64,000 bases of DNA, from the NCBI GenBank assembly GCA_947258405.1, contig CAMYIE010000001.1:186001-250000 (forward strand). The letters are read 5' to 3'. Position 1 is the stretch's first letter; each line of letters opens with the position of its first letter. A program made the translations under genes and the position numbers. The notes under the pieces are model-generated. The model ran no database searches and was not told the DNA's origin. It saw only the letters and a list, made by a program, of their open reading frames with translations. Shown here in pieces: positions 50,303-57,506 of the stretch. This DNA is from an uncultured Eudoraea sp. (lineage in GTDB: Bacteria > Bacteroidota > Bacteroidia > Flavobacteriales > Flavobacteriaceae).

Positions 50303-51406
50303 TTACATTACAATATCATTAACCCATTTATAGGCTTCTGGTATATCATTATCATCTATTAGCTGCCGTATGTCGATCTCAATACCCCGACTCAGATCAG
50401 TTATCGGCACATCGTTAGGTCCGCCTTCAAATGGGTTTTCTGTATTCTCACCGATGGCCTCCATGGTGTGAAATACCCATGCGATCAAAGCACTGAAAGG
50501 AATAGAGAACCACACAAAATGTTGACCGATGAAGAGCTGTAGTTTTTGTGTGAAATCAAAATAAGCAGGATTTTGAGTCATGTATTCCACAATTTTTTTT
50601 CCAATGACTTCAAATCCCTCCATGATACCAAAAGGAAGTAACAATATAAAGATCCAGACAAAGATGTAGTTCAATGTGGCAAATTGGCGGGGATATGGGA
50701 AATTTTTTATTCGTTCACTCTTTCCTTGTAAGCTGTAGAACTCCACTAGGATATTTGCCATTTCCATATGCCTGAAATCTTCTATAAGTCCGCCATCTAA
50801 CAATTCACGCAAACGACCAGACTGCTTGCCCAGTATTTGGGAAGCCCAATTGCCCTTGGCAAAAATCTCCTGGCGCTCATCTTTGGATAGATAAGGGGCG
50901 ATGGCCTCCTCTAGGGGTATACTGTCTTCGTAGACCGTGTATTGAGACTCCCTGAATTCTCGATTTGATCGGCCGGTTTTTAAATGCATTTCCCAGGGCT
51001 TGTCTTGCCGCATCTGATAGCGCAAGGCGGTAAGCCAGCCAACATGACGGTGGACTAATTCACGATGGATTAGTTTTAATTCATCGGGTGAAATAGGTTT
51101 TTTGGCATGTTCATTTGTTATAAAATCCTTGACCATTATGGTCCAGGAACGCGAAGCATTAACAATACCGCCCCAGATCTTGCGTGCTTCCCATAAGCGA
51201 TCATAGGAGGCATTGTTCTTAAAACTGATTACAAAGGCGACCGCTATACCCAGCACACTCATCGGTAGCCAGGGCACGTGCAACCACTTCATTCTGAGGA
51301 CGTCGAACATTACAACGGGAATAGTTGCAACTATTAAAAAAAGAAAAATATGCCTGCGCGTCCATCTGAGGACACCACGAATAGGAAAGATACGACGGGT
51401 ATACAT
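50303..51406 (-). CDS. Bestrophin-family (YneE/RFP-TM) chloride channel-like protein
   Basis: Inner-membrane protein of 367 aa with four to five predicted helices. Bestrophin hallmarks are LGIAVAFVISFKNNASYDRLWEARKIWGGIVNASRSW, which follows the first helices, and TLNYIFVWIFILLLPFGIMEGFE. The C-terminal ENPFEGGPNDVPITDLSRGIEIDIRQ is the conserved acidic tail region. Bacterial members form pentameric ion channels. The physiological role is unclear. Stands alone; the region upstream is filled by heptamer repeats. Confidence 0.92.
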   Translation of the reverse strand: MYTRRIFPIRGVLRWTRRHIFLFLIVATIPVVMFDVLRMKWLHVPWLPMSVLGIAVAFVISFKNNASYDRLWEARKIWGGIVNASRSWTIMVKDFITNEHAKKPISPDELKLIHRELVHRHVGWLTALRYQMRQDKPWEMHLKTGRSNREFRESQYTVYEDSIPLEEAIAPYLSKDERQEIFAKGNWASQILGKQSGRLRELLDGGLIEDFRHMEMANILVEFYSLQGKSERIKNFPYPRQFATLNYIFVWIFILLLPFGIMEGFEVIGKKIVEYMTQNPAYFDFTQKLQLFIGQHFVWFSIPFSALIAWVFHTMEAIGENTENPFEGGPNDVPITDLSRGIEIDIRQLIDDNDIPEAYKWVNDIVM

Positions 51407-51443
51407 GGATCAATTTTGTTTGTGAGAAAGATACGAAATAGTA

Positions 51444-51534
51444 GAAAGTCAGAAGTCAGAAGTCAGAAGTCAGAAGTCGGAGGTGGGAGGTGGGAAGTCC
51501 CAACTGGGAAGCTTAAGGTTGGAGTTTGGAAAAC
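51444..51534 (+). repeat. Heptamer-phased array (AGAAGTC x4, then GGAGGTG x2 and diverged units)
   Basis: Four perfect AGAAGTC units at 51451-51478, then GGAGGTG twice, GGAAGTC, CCAACTG, GGAAGCT, TAAGGTT, GGAGTTT and GGAAAAC, all in the same 7-bp register. Lies between the bestrophin and GH16 genes. Confidence 0.85.
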
Positions 51535-51635
51535 AAATCGTTGTATATTAAGAAATAATGTTTGCCCGCCGCAAACTGCGAGCAAATTGAGGGATGTAGA
51601 ATTTCAATCAGAGTGGAGTAATTTAACCCTAACCC

Positions 51636-52799
51636 TTACTGGTAAATCCTCACATAATCGATTTCCATTATGTCTTCCAAGAAGTTTGGAGGGATGTCCC
51701 CACCTAGGTTACCACCCATAGCGATGTTGAGCAACAGGTAATGAGGATTGTCGTATGGCTTGTCTGAGGTATTGGATAATTCGTAAACCAGCTCACCATC
51801 CAAGGTAATTCTCATTTTGTTGGCGTCCCATTCAAGGGCATAGATATGAAATTCGCTGGATGCATTACTTATTGTGGTTTCGTCGCCGGCGTTGTAGTAT
51901 TGTCCTGAGTTGGTATCACCCCAATGGAAGTAGGCGATCGAACTTGTTTTATCCCATCCTCTTTGCTCCATAATGTCTATTTCCCCGCAGGCAGGCCAGC
52001 CCACACTGCCATACTGGTCCCCAAAATAGTTACCTATTTCATCAATATTTGCGCCTAACGTCCAAATGGCAGGCCAGGTTCCTCCTTCTCCGGGAAGTTT
52101 AGCACGTACTTCTACTTTTCCATACTTAAAAGCGAATTTTGAATTTAATCTTGCAGAAGTATAGGATTTAGTAGTACCATTTGATGTATACTCCTCTTTA
52201 ATTGCCTTTATTTTTAGTGTACCATCGCTCACATAGGAATTTTCAGCCCTATCCGCATAGTGCTGCAATTCACCATTGGCCCAATTCTCCCCAATGATAG
52301 GGATGGTTTGATGGTGCCATTTAGCGGCATCTGGCCTTCCTTCATATTCAAATTCATCAGAAAAGACAATGCTATTATACCCAGGCTCAGGCTCAGGCTC
52401 AGGCTCTGGTTCCTCTTCAGCAACTGGATCCTCGCCTGGTTCTGCTTTGTATACCGTAATATCCGTGTTTTTGATTGCAGAATCGCCAGTTTCGGAATAT
52501 GCAATGGCTTCTATGGTATACTCAAAAGTTCCAACTTTGCTATACGTGTACTGAACAGAACCAGTTGAGCTTTCTACCAATTCCCTATTTTCGAATCGAA
52601 ATGCATAACGGACGGCATTTTTCGCAAATGCCGTAACGGTAACAAGTCCGGATCCATCACCATTAGGGTTTTCAACGGAAGCACCAACAATATTGACATT
52701 TACGGAAAGACCGGAAGGGAGAATCTCTGTTTTAGGATCTCCCGTACTACAGGAGAAAATAAAAAGCAACGATATCGTAAACAATTGCAGGAAAGTCAT
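51636..52799 (-). CDS. Glycoside hydrolase family 16 lipoprotein (beta-1,3-glucanase type)
   Basis: Lipid-anchored laminarinase-like enzyme. The start at 52799 (MTFLQLFTISLLF) places the lipobox LLFIFSC correctly; an ATG at 52841 would add 14 residues. A PKD/Ig-like domain (about residues 30-115) is followed by an acidic Glu-Pro linker and then the GH16 jelly roll, with the catalytic ExDxxE as GEIDIMEQ and the stretch FHIYALEWDANKMRITLDG. Probably degrades laminarin or a related beta-glucan at the cell surface, in keeping with a marine flavobacterium. There is no SusCD pair beside it. Confidence 0.93.
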   Translation of the reverse strand: MTFLQLFTISLLFIFSCSTGDPKTEILPSGLSVNVNIVGASVENPNGDGSGLVTVTAFAKNAVRYAFRFENRELVESSTGSVQYTYSKVGTFEYTIEAIAYSETGDSAIKNTDITVYKAEPGEDPVAEEEPEPEPEPEPGYNSIVFSDEFEYEGRPDAAKWHHQTIPIIGENWANGELQHYADRAENSYVSDGTLKIKAIKEEYTSNGTTKSYTSARLNSKFAFKYGKVEVRAKLPGEGGTWPAIWTLGANIDEIGNYFGDQYGSVGWPACGEIDIMEQRGWDKTSSIAYFHWGDTNSGQYYNAGDETTISNASSEFHIYALEWDANKMRITLDGELVYELSNTSDKPYDNPHYLLLNIAMGGNLGGDIPPNFLEDIMEIDYVRIYQ

Positions 52800-53084
52800 C
52801 TTATTGATTCGAAATTCTAAATGGTTGTAAACGGTTTTCATAGCAGACCCATTTGAACAATTAAAGAGTTTTTTGTTACTGACAGTCTGAATTTAAGTTC
52901 TTCTTGCTCTGGGCTCGTTGTGATAATCCCGGGCCTTAAAGATAAACTATCAAAATATGCGAAGATAAACTACAAAACTCACTTTGCTTTCTTAATCACA
53001 AAATTGTTTTAATTATCCGATAGTATGGTTATACTGGCGATGAGATGCATATTAAGGGGGATAAAAATCAGTGAAGCCGTAGGA

Positions 53085-53765
53085 TCAGATGGCATTTTGG
53101 ATCAGGTCGATGAGATACCTGTCTTTATCCAAAAAAATCAGGGTTATACCAATCATATCGTAAAATCCATGGGTGAGCATAGCCAAAACCAGGTTTTTGC
53201 GATTCCGATAAAAGATTACTGAGAAAACAAAACCGATCAAACCCGTAGTGATCACACCGGATAATCCCTGATATAAATGGGCCATACCAAAAAGCGCTGA
53301 GATCAGGAGGGCAGATATCAACCATGTGCGATCAGTATCACCCATAATCTCTGCCAGCCGTTTCATAAAGAAACCCCGATATAAAAACTCTTCACCAAAT
53401 GCCGCTACTACCCACATAAAAACTATGAAGATTAAATAGCTAACCAAATTTCCTCTTATTCCATCTAGAGCGCTGAGGTCGATCGTTCCAAAATATTGCT
53501 CAATAACAGGCTGAACCAGAAAGTCGATAACCAGAAAAACAGCCACGGCAAGAATTATAGCCCTAAAAATTGTTTTTGCCCAATTGAATTTTTCAATACC
53601 GAATTCAGACCATTTAAATCTACTGGCCCAAAAAGCGATCAATGCTGCCAGCATGCCAAAAATATAACCCAACCCCCCTGTAAAGTAAGTTAGCAGGGAA
53701 CTGATAAGGATGATAAGAATAACAACGATGGGGTTAAGGAAAAAGGCATGGATTTTGGTTCGCAT
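53085..53765 (-). CDS. CPBP-family intramembrane metalloprotease-like protein
   Basis: Membrane protein of 226 aa with six to seven helices, CAAX protease/bacteriocin-processing (ABI/CPBP) family. The active-site motifs are visible: EEFLYRGFF (motif 1), FGMAHLYQG (motif 2 His) and LAMLTHGFYD (motif 3 His). All catalytic residues seem retained. No bacteriocin or prenyl-protein substrate gene is adjacent. The 240 bp on its downstream side to the GH16 gene holds no gene I can support. Confidence 0.9.
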   Translation of the reverse strand: MRTKIHAFFLNPIVVILIILISSLLTYFTGGLGYIFGMLAALIAFWASRFKWSEFGIEKFNWAKTIFRAIILAVAVFLVIDFLVQPVIEQYFGTIDLSALDGIRGNLVSYLIFIVFMWVVAAFGEEFLYRGFFMKRLAEIMGDTDRTWLISALLISALFGMAHLYQGLSGVITTGLIGFVFSVIFYRNRKNLVLAMLTHGFYDMIGITLIFLDKDRYLIDLIQNAI

Positions 53766-53918
53766 TATATTTGATTTGTTTATATGTATCTGAGCTGATG
53801 AAAATGTTACGCCTGTTATAAGAGAAGATCAGTAACTTTTTATAAGACCTGGCTGTTGTATGAAACATATATCTGTCTTGTTTCGAATAGCTATCTTTTA
53901 CCGGAAAATAACAAGTGT

Positions 53919-55052
53919 ATGAGTTTTACCGAAAATCCTGTCTATGTCTTAAGTGTATTATGTATTCTGGTCGTATTTTCTGTTTATACGGCTAAAACGC
54001 GGCTTGGCAAGAAACTCGGGGCTGCTCTTTTGGTGATCCTTTTCACAGCGGTGGTAGCCAACATCGGCCTAATTCCATCAGCTTCCAATTCCATAGCGTT
54101 GTACGATGGGATCTTCACCTATATTGCACCGTTATCCATTTTTTATCTCTTGTTGGGGGTAAATCTCAATTCAATTAAGAAAGCCGGGGCACCTATGATC
54201 ATTACTTTTCTCATTGGTTCGGTTGCCACCACTTTGGGTGTATTAGGCGCCTGGGTTTTATTATCTCCCAAAAGTGTACTGGGAGAACAGGGCAAGGTCA
54301 TTGCAGGCATGCTTACAGGGACTTATACCGGCGGCAGTGTAAATTTTAATGCAATTGCGCTCGCCTACGATTTTCAGGAACAAGGTATACTCTATGCCGG
54401 GACCATTGCAGTAGATAATGTGGTTACTACGCTGTGGATCATTGTTACGCTTTCAATGCCGGTGATTTTAAGAAGCTTCTGGAGCGATAAAAAAGTAAAA
54501 ACAGCAACTGTGGAAATGGAAGGAGAGGACCGTGAACTAATGGACTTTAGATCCTTTATGTGGTTCGCCTTTTTGGGTATTTTTTCATATTACATTTCAG
54601 AATTACTCGCAAGCGTAGTACCACAGATACCCTCTATTCTCACCCTTTCCACACTAGGCATTCTATTGGCCCAATTCCGTTTTGTCCGCCATTTACGAGG
54701 AGGTCATTTTCTTGGGCTGTATATGGTCTACCTCTTCCTTGCCGTTATTGGTGCTTATTGTGAAGTTAGTTCGGTGATCGAGCTCAAAGAGATAGGGATC
54801 ACATTGCTGTGGTTTGCCACCCTTGCCGTAGTTATTCACGGGATTTTGCTAGTAGTGATCGGAGCCATGTTTTATCGCGATTGGGAAATGCTTGCCATTG
54901 TAAGTCAGGCCAACATAGGAGGTGGTACTACCGCCATAGCCCTTGCAGAAACCTTTAATAGAAAGGAATTGATTTTGCCCGCCATACTTGTAGGTACATT
55001 GGGTAATGCCTTAGGGACTTACCTTGGGTTTATGGTAGTAGCCTTGCTTTAG
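53919..55052 (+). CDS. DUF819 family membrane protein
   Basis: Polytopic inner-membrane protein of 377 aa with about ten helices, DUF819 (YjcL-like). The ATG at 53919 (MSFTENPVYVLSVLCILVVF) is preferred to an upstream in-frame start at 53856, which adds a non-membrane 21-residue lead. Recognisable parts are LLLGVNLNSIKKAGAPM, GKVIAGMLTGTYTGGSVNFNAIA and the C-terminal QANIGGGTTAIALAET. The glycine-rich TGGS and GGGTT segments resemble ion-binding re-entrant regions of transporters; the substrate is unknown. Confidence 0.87.
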   Translation: MSFTENPVYVLSVLCILVVFSVYTAKTRLGKKLGAALLVILFTAVVANIGLIPSASNSIALYDGIFTYIAPLSIFYLLLGVNLNSIKKAGAPMIITFLIGSVATTLGVLGAWVLLSPKSVLGEQGKVIAGMLTGTYTGGSVNFNAIALAYDFQEQGILYAGTIAVDNVVTTLWIIVTLSMPVILRSFWSDKKVKTATVEMEGEDRELMDFRSFMWFAFLGIFSYYISELLASVVPQIPSILTLSTLGILLAQFRFVRHLRGGHFLGLYMVYLFLAVIGAYCEVSSVIELKEIGITLLWFATLAVVIHGILLVVIGAMFYRDWEMLAIVSQANIGGGTTAIALAETFNRKELILPAILVGTLGNALGTYLGFMVVALL

Positions 55053-55166
55053 TTTTAAAAGCATCCTGTTGCCAAGCCATCAATTCTAGTTTGCAGCTTT
55101 ACACAAATGCCTACTGCAACTGACGAAACCTTATTCCCAAAATCCAATCAATAATCAATAAGACTA

Positions 55167-55198
55167 GATTGCTTCCTCGCTGCTCTCGGAAGCGGCCT
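55167..55198 (+). repeat. Dispersed 32-bp repeat, copy 1
   Basis: Begins GATTGCTTCCTCGCTGC and ends GGAAGCGGCCT; GCTTCC and GGAAGC form a hairpin. A second copy at 56565-56596 differs at a single base. Confidence 0.85.
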
Positions 55199-55235
55199 GG
55201 TTACGGTCTGCAGTTGCAGACTTCAGTTTACAGTG

Positions 55236-55340
55236 ATCTGCCTACTGCCACTGCCAACTCTTCACTTTTCATTCTTCACTTTTCACTCAACCATTAATAA
55301 TCAGCAATCAATAATCAGTATTTAATTATCTATAATTATG
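55236..55340 (+). repeat. Heptamer-phased intergenic sequence with drifting units
   Basis: In one 7-bp register: TACTGCC, ACTCTTC, ACTTTTC, ATTCTTC, ACTTTTC, ACTCAAC, then AATCAGC, AATCAAT, AATCAGT and TATCTAT-type units. No gene overlaps. Confidence 0.75.
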
Positions 55341-55544
55341 GGAGTCCTGATTGTCACTTAACCGGAATCGTTGTAATTTAGGAGGAATGCAGGTGGTCAC
55401 TGGTGTAGGAATAATAATATAGATCGCCCTTTTTCAATGCCAAATAATCTTCCAGGAATAAGAACTACAAAGTCAGTTAATGATAAGATGGCCGCAACAA
55501 TCGGTTTGTCTTCCTTTAACCCAGAGCAAACCAAACTTTTCATT

Positions 55545-55576
55545 TTGGCAAATTACCACCTTATCATATTAATTTG
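55545..55576 (+). promoter_or_regulatory. Candidate promoter of the DUF481 gene
   Basis: TTG (55545-55547), 21-bp spacer, TTAATTTG (55569-55576). One base away from TTG-N21-TAnnTTTG, 56 bp before the ATG. Confidence 0.42.
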
Positions 55577-55632
55577 GTGCCGAAATAGATATTATGCAAC
55601 TTTTCAAGGCACAATATTCAAGTGAATACTTT

Positions 55633-56391
55633 ATGAATAGACTTTGGTATTATTTCTTATTAGTTCCATTCTGCCTTTCGGCTCAGATCGATGAAAGTGA
55701 TACACTTAATATAAAAGCGAACCTAAGCTTAACCGGTTTTTGGCAAGGAGGAAACGTAGAAACCCTGATTTTCAGGGCGAGTTCGGCAGTGAGTTTTAAG
55801 CCGTGGAAAAAAGGGGTATTTAAAACACAGAATTCCTACGTCTACCAGGAGTTTGGCAAGGAAAAAGCAGATGAAGACATATTGAGTCTCAACTTTCTTT
55901 ATATCAATCCAGAAAGACGGATATACCCCTTATTTCTGGGTTTTATAAGTACTAATTTCAGAAGGAAGATCGATGTGCGCTATCTGGCAGGGGCTGGAGT
56001 TAGTTTTCAAGTACTTAAAAAGAAAGAAAATTGGCTTAAGTTTTCGATCTCTACCGAGTATGAGGGTACCAGCTTTAGTGATAACAACTTTAACTTTTCA
56101 CAGTACGATGGGTCCCAAAACATAAACACGTTTCGCGCCACACTATGGGTAAACGGGAAGTATCATTTGATTAAAGACAAGTTAATCTTGGGTCACGAAA
56201 GCTATTTTCAACCCTCCCTTCAATACGGCAACAATTATCGCTGGCGATCAGATATTTCATTGGAACTTCCTGTATGGAGGTTTTTAAACCTCAGAGTTAA
56301 TTACCTGAATACCTTCGAAAGTGTTGTAATAGAAGGCCAAAAACAAGGAGATCAATTTCTGACCTTTGGATTTACCTTTAAAAGCTATTGA
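55633..56391 (+). CDS. DUF481 outer-membrane beta-barrel-like protein
   Basis: Exported protein of 252 aa with a signal peptide (MNRLWYYFLLVPFCLSAQ). The DUF481 (YdiY-like) pattern shows as repeated beta-strand segments: ANLSLTGFWQGGNVETLIFRASS at the front, FLYINPERRIYPLFLGFISTN in the middle, and an even-strand C-terminus ending in FGFTFKSY, an aromatic end typical of outer-membrane barrels. The start at 55633 gives the signal peptide; an upstream ATG at 55594 adds 13 residues. Function unknown. Confidence 0.85.
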   Translation: MNRLWYYFLLVPFCLSAQIDESDTLNIKANLSLTGFWQGGNVETLIFRASSAVSFKPWKKGVFKTQNSYVYQEFGKEKADEDILSLNFLYINPERRIYPLFLGFISTNFRRKIDVRYLAGAGVSFQVLKKKENWLKFSISTEYEGTSFSDNNFNFSQYDGSQNINTFRATLWVNGKYHLIKDKLILGHESYFQPSLQYGNNYRWRSDISLELPVWRFLNLRVNYLNTFESVVIEGQKQGDQFLTFGFTFKSY

Positions 56392-56511
56392 ACAGATATT
56401 GTACGATTTGAGCTTGAAAAGGATCGCTTAAAGTAACAGTATTCATTAAAAACAGGCGTTAAACGCGACTCTTGAGCAATTTCTAATCAACAATCAATAA
56501 TTAGTAATTAA

Positions 56512-56539
56512 CCCGCCTAAGCTAAAGCTTTGGACGGGC
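56512..56539 (+). repeat. Imperfect palindrome CCCGCCTAAGCT / AGCTTTGGACGGG
   Basis: Two arms of about 12 bp with one mismatch and one bulge around a 2-3 nt loop. Resembles a small dispersed palindromic element; only this copy is present in the window. Confidence 0.6.
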
Positions 56540-56564
56540 AGGCAATCAACAATTAATTGGCCTG

Positions 56565-56596
56565 GATTGCTTCCTCGCTGCACTCGGAAGCGGCCT
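56565..56596 (+). repeat. Dispersed 32-bp repeat, copy 2
   Basis: Matches the copy at 55167-55198 in 31 of 32 positions and is likewise followed by C/T and GG. Confidence 0.85.
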
Positions 56597-56607
56597 TGGG
56601 AGTAGCT

Positions 56608-56730
56608 TACAAAGAAAACCGGCAAATGCGATGCATTTGCTATGGTTTTTTGTTCGTTCCAAAGCCCAAGTATACTTGGCTTCTCCACAAACAAAAAACC
56701 GATCGCTTTTAGCGACCGGTTTTCTTTGTA
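56608..56730. repeat. Nested inverted repeats that can form a four-way structure
   Basis: An outer 15-bp inverted repeat TACAAAGAAAACCGG (56608-56622) / CCGGTTTTCTTTGTA (56716-56730) encloses three inner hairpins. These are GCAAATGC/GCATTTGC (56622-56640), an 11-bp pair GGTTTTTTGTT (56644-56654) / AACAAAAAACC (56690-56700) with the palindrome CCAAGTATACTTGG inside it, and the terminator-like hairpin at 56696-56721. Confidence 0.8.
56696..56721 (-). terminator. Intrinsic terminator downstream of tRNA fragment
   Basis: Minus-strand hairpin AACCGGTCGC / GCGATCGGTT with a 5-nt loop TAAAA, followed by T residues. Identical copy at 56755-56780. Confidence 0.7.
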
Positions 56731-56754
56731 GCGGGGACTGGACTCGAACCAGCG
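56729..56754 (-). pseudogene. tRNA-Met 3'-end fragment (copy a)
   Basis: On the minus strand 26 bases identical to the T-arm, acceptor 3' strand and discriminator base of the intact tRNA at 57144-57216. The rest of the tRNA is missing. Followed by its own terminator. Confidence 0.85.
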
Positions 56755-56780
56755 AAACCGATCGCTTTTAGCGACCGGTT
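56755..56780 (-). terminator. Intrinsic terminator, second copy
   Basis: Identical to the hairpin at 56696-56721, downstream of tRNA fragment b. Confidence 0.7.
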
Positions 56781-56787
56781 TTCTTTG

Positions 56788-56837
56788 TAGCGGGGACTGG
56801 ACTCGAACCAGCGTCCGCCTGAGGCGGATATGAGCCC
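56788..56837 (-). pseudogene. tRNA-Met 3'-half fragment (copy b) with palindrome in place of the anticodon-stem 3' strand
   Basis: On the minus strand it reads GGGCTCATA (anticodon region), then a 15-bp palindrome (56814-56828) in place of ACCCGAAGGT, then the T-arm and acceptor 3' end identical to the intact tRNA. The 5' half is missing and sequence after the GIY-YIG stop codon stands in its place. Confidence 0.85.
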
Positions 56838-56840
56838 ATC

Positions 56841-57101
56841 TTACAAATAATTTGGTAGGATTTTGTTTCGAATCCATTCTCTTCCCTTCCCTGATTTCAG
56901 GTTTTTCTCTCTTTTTAGTGCTTCGGAACGAGTTTGAAAAACCTCTACGTGGATTACAATCCAGGGTCTAAACGATCTGGTCTAACTTTTTGTGCTCTTA
57001 GAGTTATGACTTTCAAACCTATCGATAAGATCAGAGGTAACACCGCAATAAATCTTGTTACTAGCAGGGGAAAAAAGCACGTAAACCAGATGTTCATTCA
57101 T
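56841..57101 (-). pseudogene. Broken GIY-YIG endonuclease gene, nonsense codon at position 40
   Basis: Reading the minus strand from the ATG at 57101 gives 86 codons of a small GIY-YIG nuclease: N-terminal LVYVLFSPASNKIYCGVTSDL (the VYV and YCG parts replace GIY and YIG), RFESHN, then a TAG at 56984-56982, then in the same frame FRPWIVIHVEVFQTRSEAL, KREKNLKSGKGREWIRNKIL and a TAA at 56843. Relatives carry Trp at the TAG position (pattern GWT...FRPW), so one G-to-A change explains the defect. No frameshift is seen. It lies between the terminator of the intact tRNA-fMet and a tRNA 3' fragment. The interrupted frame hides it from ORF callers. Confidence 0.85.
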
Positions 57102-57106
57102 ATAAA

Positions 57107-57139
57107 CAAAAAAACCGATTACTGCTGTAATCGGTTTTC
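57107..57139 (-). terminator. Intrinsic terminator of the intact tRNA-fMet
   Basis: Minus-strand hairpin AAAACCGATTAC / GTAATCGGTTTT with a 4-nt loop, followed by further T residues. Confidence 0.85.
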
Positions 57140-57143
57140 AGTG

Positions 57144-57216
<73 letters not shown>

Positions 57217-57256
57217 ATATATACTTTCAATATTTCAATTTTCTTACTTTCAATCC

Positions 57257-57318
57257 CGAACCAGCGTCCGCCTTAGGCGGATATGAGCCCGACGAGCTAC
57301 CTACTGCTCTACCCCGCG
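57257..57318 (-). pseudogene. tRNA-Met 5' fragment (copy c) with the same palindrome insertion
   Basis: On the minus strand, identical to the intact tRNA from C1 through the anticodon loop. Then a 15-bp palindrome (57267-57281) replaces the anticodon-stem 3' strand and variable region, and the tRNA resumes with CGCTGGTTCG and stops inside the T-loop. It lacks the acceptor 3' strand, so it cannot be charged. Confidence 0.88.
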
Positions 57319-57409
57319 ATGTGTATTTTGAAAAATTAATTCAATGATCACGGCCTCGTCCTCCATAACAGCTTCCGATAACCATCGCAATTTTCGCTGC
57401 GCAGGAGGG

Positions 57410-57440
57410 CAAATATACGACGGTTTTTTAGTTTTATCAA
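57410..57440 (-). promoter_or_regulatory. Promoter of the tRNA-fMet locus
   Basis: Minus strand TTG (57440-57438), 20-bp spacer, TATATTTG (57417-57410). Full match to TTG-N17-23-TAnnTTTG. A transcript would cross fragment c before the intact tRNA. Confidence 0.72.
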
Positions 57441-57462
57441 CCTGTAAATTCAATTTGTTAAA

Positions 57463-57481
57463 ACCTTAGGCGTTCTAAGGT
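57463..57481 (+). promoter_or_regulatory. Inverted repeat upstream of the AGCS symporter gene
   Basis: ACCTTAG - GCGTT - CTAAGGT, perfect 7-bp arms, 26 bp before the ATG. Possible operator or 5' UTR hairpin. Confidence 0.4.
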
Positions 57482-57506
57482 ATAAATTCCATAACTTCGA
57501 TCCGGT

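Larger units (their letters stand above)
55053..55632. other. Gene-free region with repeats and heptamer-phased DNA
   Basis: No credible gene; a 62-codon frame at 55437-55625 has no family features and runs across the promoter of the next gene. The region holds a 32-bp dispersed repeat (55167-55198), a GTCTGCA/TGCAGAC palindrome (55206-55221) and about 100 bp of 7-bp-phased sequence (about 55236-55340). Confidence 0.65.
56392..56607. other. Gene-free region with short repeats
   Basis: Holds heptamer-phased sequence (about 56483-56510 and 56543-56558), an imperfect 12-bp hairpin (56512-56539) and copy 2 of the 32-bp repeat. An apparent 127-codon minus-strand frame (56494-56877) runs through tRNA fragments and is not a gene. 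Confidence 0.65.
56696..56813 (-). repeat. 59-bp direct tandem duplication: terminator plus tRNA 3' end
   Basis: Two identical, directly adjacent 59-bp units (56696-56754 and 56755-56813). On the minus strand each reads tRNA T-arm and acceptor 3' strand, then a short link, then an AAACCGGTCGC/GCGATCGGTTT hairpin with T residues. Confidence 0.92.

Noticed and set aside
53025-53222. Plus-strand open frame of 65 codons near 53.1 kb
   Set aside because: Mostly antisense to the CPBP protease gene; no family features.
55437-55625. Plus-strand open frame of 62 codons before the DUF481 gene
   Set aside because: No recognisable domain and it overlaps the DUF481 promoter and start.
56494-56877. Minus-strand open frame of 127 codons
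   Set aside because: It reads through two tRNA fragments, their terminators and the tail of the GIY-YIG remnant in a shifted frame. Its protein sequence is translated tRNA and hairpins.
57257-57318. Second tRNA gene upstream of tRNA-fMet
   Set aside because: It has the 5' part only, with a palindrome in the anticodon arm and no acceptor 3' strand, so it is a fragment.
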